Below, in pieces: positions 1-6,131 of a stretch of 7,402 bases of DNA; the first letter of the stretch is position 1; every line of letters begins with the position of its first letter. A program made the position numbers and the translations under genes. Source of the stretch: Chloroflexota bacterium (GTDB taxonomy: Bacteria > Chloroflexota > Dehalococcoidia > GIF9 > UBA5629). Below the pieces are notes generated by a model, which worked only from the letters and a program-made list of their open reading frames with translations, did no database searches and had not been told where the DNA came from. The stretch is from positions 1-7,402 of the forward strand of contig JAPLHM010000014.1 of NCBI GenBank assembly GCA_026389635.1, read 5' to 3'.

Positions 1-610
1 CCCCGGCACCGCTTCCGGGCTCTTCGGCCGCGCCAGTAAACGGGTACCAGGGGTATTCGTGGGTGGAACAATATAATACCTGTGACTCGGGGTAGAAGGC
101 TTCCTGAGTACCATTGCCGTGGTGGACGTCGAAATCAATTATTAGTATGCGCTTGATATCGTAGTTGGCAAGGGCAAAACGGGCGGCGATGGCAGCGTTG
201 TTGAAAAGGCAGAAGCCCATCTGGTGTGAGCGCACGGCGTGATGTCCCGGCGGCCTGACCGCGGCAAAAGCGCCCTCGGCCTTGTGCTCCATGACATGCT
301 CGACGGCCGACATTACTCCGCCGGCGGCATAAATTGCCGCCTCCCATGACCCGGGGGATGCGTACGTATCCGGGTCGAGCCATCCGCCGCCGCTGTCGAT
401 CTCGGCTTTCAGGCTCCTGATATATTCCCGGTCATGTACGGCGGCTATCTCGTCTATGCCGGCGGGGCGGGGAGAGATATGCAGGAGCTGTTCCCCGACT
501 TTTGTCTTTTCAAGTATGGTATCTATCGCTGTCAGGCGGTCCTTGCCCTCGACGTGGTTGCCGGTTTCATGGCGCTGGTAGATCTCGCTGCTTACATAGC
601 CAACTGACAT
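1..610 (-). CDS. Histone deacetylase family protein (AcuC/HDAC-like zinc hydrolase), 3' end cut off by window edge
   Basis: The 203 visible residues form the N-terminal half of an arginase/deacetylase-fold, zinc-dependent amide hydrolase. Visible motifs are RPPGHHA at about residues 119-125 (H123 and H124 are the expected catalytic His pair), GFCLFNNAAIAAR at about 132-144, and IIDFDVHHGNGTQ at about 157-169 (D161 and H163 are two of the three expected zinc ligands). The third ligand and the catalytic Tyr would lie beyond the left edge. I chose the ATG at 608-610 because MSVGYVSSEIYQRHETGNH aligns with the usual family start (a Tyr-rich strand, then H-x-TG-x-H). The reading frame stays open upstream to a TAA near 690, with an in-frame TTG at 674-676, so a longer form is possible. 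The Shine-Dalgarno site is weak: AAGGA lies 13 bases before the ATG. Bacterial relatives act on acetylated proteins, polyamines or other small acylated amines; the substrate cannot be told from this sequence. It lies 86 bases downstream of the binding-protein gene on the same strand. Confidence 0.93.
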   Translation of the reverse strand, partial: MSVGYVSSEIYQRHETGNHVEGKDRLTAIDTILEKTKVGEQLLHISPRPAGIDEIAAVHDREYIRSLKAEIDSGGGWLDPDTYASPGSWEAAIYAAGGVMSAVEHVMEHKAEGAFAAVRPPGHHAVRSHQMGFCLFNNAAIAARFALANYDIKRILIIDFDVHHGNGTQEAFYPESQVLYCSTHEYPWYPFTGAAEEPGSGAG

Positions 611-655
611 CTGCTTGAGGATTTCCTTATATAGATTTTTGAGGAATTTAACCCT

Positions 656-676
656 TTGGCCGCGGACCCCGGCCAA
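656..676 (-). other. GC-rich hairpin between the binding-protein gene and the deacetylase-like gene
   Basis: TTGGCCG (656-662) and CGGCCAA (670-676) are perfect 7-bp arms around a 7-base loop. On the minus strand the hairpin comes just after the binding-protein stop codon. It is followed by AAGGGTTAAATT rather than a T run, so it does not meet the usual picture of an intrinsic terminator. It could attenuate read-through, mark an mRNA 3' end, or lie in the leader of the deacetylase-like gene. Confidence 0.4.
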
Positions 677-687
677 TAAGCCTGCTA

Positions 688-716
688 ATTATATAGTTAA
701 TTTTCCACAGTTACGA
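688..716 (-). promoter_or_regulatory. Possible promoter for the deacetylase-like gene
   Basis: On the minus strand a perfect TATAAT (693-688) has TCGTAA (716-711) 17 bases upstream. The -35 matches the consensus at only 3 of 6 positions and overlaps the end of the binding-protein gene. If used, transcription would start near 681 and the hairpin at 656-676 would be in the leader RNA. AT-rich intergenic DNA gives such matches by chance, so confidence is low. Confidence 0.25.
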
Positions 717-2295
717 GGTTGAGGCGTGGCACTCCCAGCGGATCGATGCTGTAGTTCTTTATACGGGGATTGACCAGGATGTAGCTCTTGTTGAACCAGA
801 GGGGCATGATGGGCGCCTGGCCGACCACGACCTGCTCCGCCTGCTGGTAAAGCGCCATGCGCTTGTCATAGTCCTGCTCGATGGCCGCCCTGTCGATCAG
901 GTCGTCCAGTTCCTTGCTGGAGAAACGCCCGGCATTGTACTCTGTGCCCGTATAGAAGAGTGTTTGCAGGAAGTTCTGAGGGTCAGGGTAATCTGCTATC
1001 CAGCCCAGTGCAAACATTTCGTCAGCCTCTTCCATCAAATTGTAATGGAATGCATTGGGTTCAAGCAGCCTTACGCTTACATCCGCTCCCAGGTTCTGCT
1101 CCCAATCCTGTATTACCGCGCCCAGGTAATCTTCAACATCCACCCCGCCCCAGCCGGCAACGGTTACAGTAATATGCGGCAAACCTGAGCCGTATTTGGA
1201 TTTGGCCAGCAGTTCCCTGGCTTTGACGGGGTCATAGCCAGGCCCTTTTAAATCCGTATTATATCCTGGCATGCCGGTGGGTATAATGCCACTGGCCGTA
1301 GAGACCATGTCCTTTTGTATTATCTTGATGATGCGTTCCTTGTCGACCGCCAGGCAGAATGCCTGCCTTACAGCGGGGTCGTCAAATGGAGGTTTGCCGG
1401 TGTTGAATCCTATATACTGAAGGCTGAATTCAGGGAAAATATAAAGCTGGTCATAAAAGGGGCCGGTTTCGTCCTTGGCACGGTCGATATAAGACCGTGA
1501 TATCTCCACTACGTCTATTTTGCCTGTCTCGTAAAGTGACATAGGGTTGCCTGCCAGCAGGTGGAAGACAACCTGGGCAGTGGCCTTCTTGCCATAAAAA
1601 TACTGATTGGGCTGCAAGACTATTAATGAACCATCGGTCCACTTTGTTAGTTTATAGGCGCCGCTCCCGTTTGGCTTATGCCACCAGTCAATGCCGGACT
1701 CAACATTCTTTTTATCGACAAGAAACGCGGTGGGGTAGGCCAGCTTGGAGAGGAAGTAGGACCTGGGGGCATCGATGGTAATTGCCAGGGTCTGGTCGTC
1801 AATTACCTCGACGCCGCTGATAGTGGTGTATTTCCCGGATAGGACGTCCCCGGCGCCGATAATATCGTTGAGGTAGGTGGATGCTGTCTGTGATCCTGTA
1901 GCGGGATTGCAGGTTCTTTCGAATGAATATTTGACGTCAGCGGCGGTAATTTTGCGGCCATCCTGGAATTTGGCATCCTCGCGCAGATAAAAGGTGTAAG
2001 TCTTGCCATCGGCGCTTATTTCCCAGCGTTCGGCAAGGTCGGGAACGGGTTTGAGATCGGAGTCGAATTTAACCAGGCCACTGAATATCTGCATTACGTA
2101 AAGGTGCGAGGACATCTCGCTGGAGATGGCCGGATCAAGTGTGAGCGGTCCGCTGTCCCACAGGTTGAGTGTTCCGCCTGGCCCGGCGATATTTTCTAAT
2201 GATGTTTGGACAGGCAGGCATCCTGTAAATGCTGACGCTAATACGGCGAAAACCGATAGGAAAGCCAGTGATGCGAAAAGCCGGCGTATATTCAT
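697..2295 (-). CDS. Lipoprotein substrate-binding protein of a peptide/nickel-type ABC transporter (SBP family 5)
   Basis: A 532-residue exported binding protein, close to the usual size for the OppA/DppA family. The N-terminus has two arginines, a hydrophobic segment (about 6-22) and a lipobox-like FTGC with the acylated Cys expected at residue 26, so the mature protein should be tethered outside the membrane. Family hallmarks in order: GGTLNLWDSGPLTLDP at about 40-55; WEISADGKTYTFYLREDAKF, then DGRKITAADVKYSFER at about 112-127 (the classic family-5 signature); DDPAVRQAFCLAVDKERII at about 305-323; and FALGWIADYPDPQNFL at about 428-443. Its likely role is capture of oligopeptides or similar solutes for an ABC importer; the ligand is unknown. 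The start is firm: GAGGT sits 6 bases before the ATG and overlaps the TGA of radC, only 9 bases away. No permease or ATPase gene lies in this window, so the partners must be elsewhere. Confidence 0.95.
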   Translation of the reverse strand: MNIRRLFASLAFLSVFAVLASAFTGCLPVQTSLENIAGPGGTLNLWDSGPLTLDPAISSEMSSHLYVMQIFSGLVKFDSDLKPVPDLAERWEISADGKTYTFYLREDAKFQDGRKITAADVKYSFERTCNPATGSQTASTYLNDIIGAGDVLSGKYTTISGVEVIDDQTLAITIDAPRSYFLSKLAYPTAFLVDKKNVESGIDWWHKPNGSGAYKLTKWTDGSLIVLQPNQYFYGKKATAQVVFHLLAGNPMSLYETGKIDVVEISRSYIDRAKDETGPFYDQLYIFPEFSLQYIGFNTGKPPFDDPAVRQAFCLAVDKERIIKIIQKDMVSTASGIIPTGMPGYNTDLKGPGYDPVKARELLAKSKYGSGLPHITVTVAGWGGVDVEDYLGAVIQDWEQNLGADVSVRLLEPNAFHYNLMEEADEMFALGWIADYPDPQNFLQTLFYTGTEYNAGRFSSKELDDLIDRAAIEQDYDKRMALYQQAEQVVVGQAPIMPLWFNKSYILVNPRIKNYSIDPLGVPRLNLVTVEN

Positions 2296-2304
2296 ATGAT
2301 GACC

Positions 2305-3006
2305 TCAGATTAAATTTCTTGATTTCAAGCTGGTGTAGCCCTTATTGCCGACGATGATATGGTCGAGCACCGGAATACCCAGCAGTTCGCCGGCTTCGAC
2401 AAGCCTTTTAGTCAGGTTTATATCCTCGGCTGACGGTTCAAGGTCGCCGGAGGGGTGGTTGTGCACGAAGATAACGGAGGCTGCCAGGGACGAAATGGCG
2501 TCTTTGAATACCTCGCGGGGATGGACTATGCTGCTGTCCAAGTTGCCAATTGACACCTGGTTTGTATTTTTGACACGGTTGCGCGTATCTAAGCAAAGGA
2601 TATAAAAATATTCCTTCTTCTTCCCTTTAAGTTTGCTTTGCATGGATTTATAGGCTTCTTCGGGCGTCTGCACCGGCTTGCCCGGCTCGTCCGGCCCGTA
2701 ATCAGGATCGTACAGGCGCTTGCCGAGCTCCAGCGCGGCCTTTATTTCTATCGACTTGGCCTCGCCGATGCCCCTGACCCTGCATATCTCCGCGACCGAC
2801 GCCTGTGCAATATTCTGCAGGTTGCCGAATTCCGAGAGCAATTTTTGTGCGGTCATAAGGACGGAATCACCCTGGGCGCCGGTGCGCATTATAATAGCCA
2901 GGAGTTCTGCAGAGGACAGGGCCTCAGGCCCCAGCAGTAGCAGCCGTTCCCTGGGCCTATCCGACAGCGGCAAATCACGTACGGTGTAGGACCTTTCGGC
3001 GGTCAT
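2305..3006 (-). CDS. radC: RadC family JAB/MPN-domain protein
   Basis: 233 residues, normal length for RadC. The N-terminal part carries the conserved SDRPRERLLLLGPEALSSAELLAI block (about 15-38) and a helix-hairpin-helix at about 72-97 (VAEICRVRGIGEAKSIEIKA), a likely nonspecific DNA contact. The C-terminal JAB/MPN metalloprotease-like domain keeps the full JAMM set: E165 upstream, H182 and H184 in VHNHPSGD, then PSAED with D195. Metal binding therefore looks intact. The old link to DNA repair (radC102) is doubtful and the cellular role of the family is unsettled. The ATG directly abuts the TAA of the peptidase gene with no spacer. Its ribosome site AGGGG lies inside that gene 8 bases upstream, so translation is probably coupled. 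The gene ends in TGA, which RF2 reads. Confidence 0.97.
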   Translation of the reverse strand: MTAERSYTVRDLPLSDRPRERLLLLGPEALSSAELLAIIMRTGAQGDSVLMTAQKLLSEFGNLQNIAQASVAEICRVRGIGEAKSIEIKAALELGKRLYDPDYGPDEPGKPVQTPEEAYKSMQSKLKGKKKEYFYILCLDTRNRVKNTNQVSIGNLDSSIVHPREVFKDAISSLAASVIFVHNHPSGDLEPSAEDINLTKRLVEAGELLGIPVLDHIIVGNKGYTSLKSRNLI

Positions 3007-4209
3007 TTAAGCTGCCCCTGCGGTCAGCGCCGGCGTCAGAACGCGTGGTGTTAACCGGTTTACTAAGGCATCACGGGGAGATTCTTGCTTTAACAGTGTG
3101 CCGGGTTCAGCTTTTTTCTCAGGTTGTCCTATCATAGATTCAATCCAGGCTTCGTCCAATCCGCTGAGGTTAAAGTTGTAGGTTTTGAGCAGGGCGTCAT
3201 CCATCGTATTTCCATCGTTGAGCAATACCAGCAGGTGGTTCAATTTATCTTTCCCAAAGGTGTTTATTATATATTCCACCACGCTCTGGCTCTGTGCGTA
3301 GGCATAGAAGGCTTCCTGCGCGTCTGCGGAGAACGGGCTTGATAATGACTGCAATGTGGCCAACCTGCCGTCCTCAATAGCCTTAACCAGCGCTTCCTTG
3401 TCCGAATTGCCCTGCTGGCCCTCGGCATGCATGGCCAATCCCTCATCTAACCAGGGAGGTACGGTAGCGCCGTAAGGGCTTACTGTAACCTGGTGCGTTA
3501 TCAGATGGCCGAGCTCATGCGCTACTGCCTTCTTGCCCCATTCCAGGTTATTGGGCGAGACGCCGATTGAGATGATATTGAATCCGGCGTAGGCTACCCC
3601 GCCTGTCCATTCCTCCGGCGCTACGATGGAACCGCGCAGGTCACGGTAATTGCCGTAAATATATAGGCTGACAGGCTTCTCGATGAAAACCCCGGTGTCC
3701 TTGCCAAGTTTATCTGCGGCGTCCTGCGCTGCTTTGAGCAGGTCATCAGCAAAGGAGCGGCTGCCCTGGTACCAGAATATGGATATCTTGCTGTCACCTA
3801 CTTTTTGCCATTTGTAGCGGGTGTCATCGAATGACAGTGTTTCCTTAGGTGTGGTCAGCCTGTTGCCTGAAGTATCTTCAATGACCCACCAGTAAGTGAT
3901 TTTTGCGCCCGGTGGGAGGCTGCCTTTGCGCATATCCCAGGCCCAGCTTGCCGATACGTTCTTGCCCGCCTGGATATCCGGCCAGGCCTCGGCAAAGGAT
4001 GGCGCGTAGGTTATCTTGTCCACTTCGTAGCGTAGCCTGATGCGGTTAATCGGGGCCGGGCTTTCTGCCCGCACATTGAAGGTCAGGAGGTTGGGGAATT
4101 CGTTTTCTGAGCTGGATTTGATAAGCTTTATTTCGCCGGCAGCGGCGGCGTGGGCGGGAGTTAATAATACAATCAGTGAAATGATGATAATCAGTATTGT
4201 CCTGGTCAT
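3007..4209 (-). CDS. Secreted gluzincin-type metallopeptidase (peptidase MA-like)
   Basis: 400 residues. A Sec signal peptide (residues 1 to about 21, long Ile/Leu core, AHA cleavage site) sends it across the membrane. Residues about 25-130 look like a beta-rich, immunoglobulin-like domain (NRIRLRYEVDKI, ITYWWVIEDTSGN). The catalytic domain follows, with the zinc motif VAHELGHLITHQ (H231, E232, H235) and, about 20 residues later, PPWLDEGLAMH (E256 as the likely third ligand). This spacing is typical of the peptidase MA group. The C-terminal 40 residues (PEKKAEPG to LTAGAA) are Pro/Ala-rich with no membrane anchor. The substrate is unknown. The start ATG overlaps the prfB stop as ATGA, with a strong GGAGAGGG site just upstream, so translation is probably coupled to prfB. 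The assignment rests on motifs read by eye; the catalytic fold is clear but no named gene fits. Confidence 0.9.
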   Translation of the reverse strand: MTRTILIIIISLIVLLTPAHAAAAGEIKLIKSSSENEFPNLLTFNVRAESPAPINRIRLRYEVDKITYAPSFAEAWPDIQAGKNVSASWAWDMRKGSLPPGAKITYWWVIEDTSGNRLTTPKETLSFDDTRYKWQKVGDSKISIFWYQGSRSFADDLLKAAQDAADKLGKDTGVFIEKPVSLYIYGNYRDLRGSIVAPEEWTGGVAYAGFNIISIGVSPNNLEWGKKAVAHELGHLITHQVTVSPYGATVPPWLDEGLAMHAEGQQGNSDKEALVKAIEDGRLATLQSLSSPFSADAQEAFYAYAQSQSVVEYIINTFGKDKLNHLLVLLNDGNTMDDALLKTYNFNLSGLDEAWIESMIGQPEKKAEPGTLLKQESPRDALVNRLTPRVLTPALTAGAA

Positions 4210-5310
4210 TTTCCCTCTCCAACTTTCGAGCGTAAATATGCGTTGATAAACTCGTCGATCTCGCCGTCCAGCACGGCAGCCGTGTTACTGGTCTCATGCT
4301 CGGTCCTGTGGTCCTTGACCATCTTGTAAGGATGAAGTACGTAGCTGCGTATCTGGTTGCCCCAGCCGGCATCGATGCGTTTTCCCTTTATTTTGGCTTG
4401 CTCGGCCTCCCTTTTTTCGATCTCTTTCTCGAGCAGGCGCGCGTACAGTACCCTGAGGGCGCTCTCCTTGTTCTGGTGCTGCGACCGCTCGCTCTGGCAG
4501 CTTACCACCAGGCCCGTGGGGATGTGCGTGATCCTGACCGCGCTGCTGGTTTTTTGCATGTGCTGGCCCCCGGGGCCGCTTGAGCGGAAGGTATCTACCC
4601 TGATATCTTCAGGGCTTATCTGGAGGTCGCTCCTGGCCTCCGCCTCAGGCATGACCTCGACAAGGGCGAACGAAGTGTGACGCGCATGGTCGGCGTCAAA
4701 TGGCGAGAGGCGCACCAGCCTGTGTACGCCGTGCTCCGACTTCAGGTTCCCGTAGGCGAAATTACCCTTGACCTCTATGGTAGCGCTCTTGATGCCGGCC
4801 TCATCTCCCGGCGAGACATCCAGGACATCAGATTGAAGCTTGCGGCGCTCGCACCAGCGCAGGAACATGCGCATCAGCATCTGCGCCCAATCCTGGGATT
4901 CGGTTCCCCCTGCGCCGGCGTGTATGGCAAGTATGGCGTCCCTGCTGTCGTAGGGGCCGTCCAGCATAAGCTGCACCTCGATATGATCGAAATGCGCTTC
5001 CATGCGGTCGGTCTCCCCTTGCACATCGGCTTTCAGGGATTCATCATTCTCGGCAAGGGCGATGGAAATGACCTCTTCTACACCCACAGCTTTCTTTTCT
5101 ATGTCGCGCCACTGTGAGACGGTGTCTTTGAGCGCGCCTATCTGGCGCATCACTGATTGTGCCGTTTGCTGGTCAGACCAGAATCCGGGGTCGGACGTCC
5201 TTGCTTCCAGCTCAAATAGTTGCTTCTCTTTGCCCGCGATGTCAAAGATGCTCCATGATGGCTGAAATCCTGCGCCGCAGCTCTTCAATACGTGCTTTTT
5301 CTTCCAGCAT
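4206..5310 (-). CDS. prfB: Peptide chain release factor 2, with programmed +1 frameshift
   Basis: RF2 recognises UAA and UGA in the ribosomal A site and triggers peptide release. Two frames encode the protein. Frame 0 starts at the ATG at 5308-5310 (AGGGA 6 bases upstream) and gives 22 residues, MLEEKARIEELRRRISAIMEHL, then TGA (5244-5242). A +1 slip on CTT continues at GAC (5243) and runs to the TGA at 4208-4206. The product is about 367 residues, matching the usual RF2 length (365 in E. coli). Visible hallmarks: the SPF stop-codon recognition tripeptide at about 202-204 (RLSPFDADH) and the GGQ catalytic loop at about 247-249 (SSGPGGQHMQ). RF2 rather than RF1 is shown by SPF and by the frameshift site. 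An in-frame ATG at 5288 opens the second frame but would give an unrelated N-terminus (MKSCGAGFQPSWSIF), so it is not the start. First gene of a tight minus-strand operon. Confidence 0.97.
5241..5254 (-). promoter_or_regulatory. prfB programmed +1 frameshift site with internal Shine-Dalgarno-like element
   Basis: On the minus strand the sequence reads GGAG (5254-5251), CAT, CTT (5247-5245), TGA (5244-5242), C (5241). This matches the known autoregulatory prfB layout: a Shine-Dalgarno-like stretch 3 bases before the slippery CTT, then UGA followed by C, a poor termination context. When RF2 is scarce the ribosome pauses at UGA, slips forward by one base and makes RF2. When RF2 is plentiful it terminates after 22 residues. 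E. coli has a stronger AGGGGG at the same spacing. Confidence 0.95.
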
Positions 5311-5421
5311 TACTTATCCCTGTTGCAGCGGATAAACTCAATAGAGAGTCTGTTTTGCAGTGCACGGGCCTGGCTTGGATGGAGGTCCCAGGGACGGGTA
5401 AGGGCATTTTTCATAAAGCTG

Positions 5422-5451
5422 ATTATAAAGGCTGCATACCGCATATTACAA
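5422..5451 (-). promoter_or_regulatory. Candidate sigma-70-type promoter for the prfB operon
   Basis: On the minus strand TTGTAA (5451-5446; 4 of 6 to TTGACA) is followed after 18 bases by a perfect TATAAT (5427-5422). Transcription would start near 5415 and give a leader of about 105 bases before the prfB ATG. It is the best promoter match upstream of the operon. Confidence 0.55.
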
Positions 5452-5474
5452 ATAACGCGGGTAAGCCGGCAAGG

Positions 5475-5504
5475 TTGCAGTGCGCGTCCGGTACGCTATA
5501 AAAT
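5475..5504 (+). promoter_or_regulatory. Candidate promoter for the small lipoprotein gene
   Basis: A -10-like CTATAAAAT (TATAAA at 5497-5502, or TAAAAT at 5499-5504) is preceded at 16 or 18 bases by TTGCAG (5475-5480), which matches the -35 consensus at only 3 of 6 positions. It lies about 55 bases upstream of the start codon. The weak -35 could point to an activator. The -35 falls inside a repeated TTGCAGTGC element also present at 5355. Confidence 0.4.
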
Positions 5505-5559
5505 AGTCAACGTTTAAGAGGATTAATTTCGGCGGATCGAATACCGGGGGAGAAATTAA

Positions 5560-6021
5560 ATGAAGTTGAAGAGATCTTTTATCAGCATTGCAATCATAGC
5601 AGCGGTTTTATTATGCGCATTGGCGGGCTGCAGCCCGGCAGGCAATGTCAGTCAGCCGGATAAGTCGGCCATTACTGAAGGTGTGATGACCACGTCGGTG
5701 GATAACGATTCAAAACCCACCAGCCCGGTCAGTACATCCTTTGCACCTGATACGCCGGCCATCTATTGCTCGTTCAAAGTATCAGGCGTTACAGCGGAGG
5801 ATTTAGTCAAGGCCAGCTGGTACTATGTCAAGGGCGAGGCCGTTGGTAAGGAAAACGAGCTGCTCGATGAGATATATACCAGCGCACAGGCCGGGGACCA
5901 GGGTTACTACCTGGCCTTTTACAAGCACATGCCGGCAGGTGGTTGGTATAAGGGCAGTTATAAAGTGGTTCTCTCCGTGAATAATACGGAGAAGCTGACG
6001 GTTCCATTTGAAGTAAAATAA
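5560..6021 (+). CDS. Small lipoprotein of unknown function
   Basis: 153 residues. The N-terminus is a clear lipoprotein signal: KLKR, a hydrophobic core (about 7-21), then LAGC with the acylated Cys at residue 24. Residues about 25-65 are a Ser/Thr/Pro-rich linker (KPTSPVSTSFAPDTP). Residues about 66-153 form one compact domain, predicted beta-rich, with regularly spaced aromatics (IYCSFKVSG, ASWYYVKGEA, GYYLAFYK, GGWYKGSYKVVLSV) and a terminal VPFEVK strand. The closing W-Y-x-G-x-Y-x-V-x-L pattern resembles immunoglobulin-like beta-sandwich modules that bind ligands or partners at the cell surface; this is inference from pattern only. A strong GGGGGAG lies 7 bases before the ATG, which settles the start. 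It is transcribed away from prfB. I do not recognise the family and assign no function. Confidence 0.88.
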   Translation: MKLKRSFISIAIIAAVLLCALAGCSPAGNVSQPDKSAITEGVMTTSVDNDSKPTSPVSTSFAPDTPAIYCSFKVSGVTAEDLVKASWYYVKGEAVGKENELLDEIYTSAQAGDQGYYLAFYKHMPAGGWYKGSYKVVLSVNNTEKLTVPFEVK

Positions 6022-6049
6022 CAGGGACGCCCGGTCAGGGAGACCCTGT
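6021..6049 (+). other. Inverted repeat after the lipoprotein gene
   Basis: ACAGGG (6021-6026) and CCCTGT (6044-6049) can pair, with an inner CCC/GGG pairing inside the 17-base loop. The repeat begins on the last base of the stop codon. No T run follows, so it is not a standard intrinsic terminator. It may protect the 3' end or weakly terminate ahead of the rpsP promoter. Confidence 0.35.
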
Positions 6050-6063
6050 AATATGCGATATTG

Positions 6064-6092
6064 TTGACAGGTACGTATGCTTGATGCATAAT
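6064..6092 (+). promoter_or_regulatory. Strong sigma-70-type promoter for rpsP-khpA
   Basis: A perfect -35 TTGACA (6064-6069) is followed by a 17-base spacer and CATAAT (6087-6092; 5 of 6 to TATAAT). Transcription should start near 6099, leaving a short leader of about 33 bases before the rpsP ATG. Near-consensus elements fit high, growth-linked expression of a ribosomal protein. Confidence 0.75.
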
Positions 6093-6131
6093 AACGTGTA
6101 AAAAATAAAGGACTACAGGTAGACTTACATC

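Noticed and set aside
960..1642. Open frames on both strands inside the binding-protein gene (for example 960-1188, 1315-1500 plus; 1451-1642 minus)
   Set aside because: They overlap a well-supported gene in other frames, have Cys/Pro/Arg-rich compositions without motifs, and lack ribosome sites.
4296..5117. Open plus-strand frames opposite prfB (up to 146 codons at 4677-5117)
   Set aside because: They are antisense to conserved RF2 coding sequence, show no recognisable domain, and reflect GC-rich codon structure on the other strand.
5206..5288. ATG at 5288 as the start of a 360-residue release factor
   Set aside because: The residues before the frameshift point (MKSCGAGFQPSWSIF) do not look like RF2, whereas the upstream frame gives a normal RF2 N-terminus joined by an intact CTTTGAC recoding site.
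5292..5517. Two overlapping plus-strand open frames in the divergent region (5292-5501 and 5323-5517)
   Set aside because: They cross the prfB start and candidate promoters, have no clear ribosome site and no protein-like pattern.
6016..6026. AAATAACAGGG occurs after both the lipoprotein stop codon (near 6016-6026) and the khpA stop codon (6702-6712)
   Set aside because: The shared bases are mostly the TAA stop context and a short ACAGGG. Only one copy is part of a hairpin, so a functional repeat is not supported.
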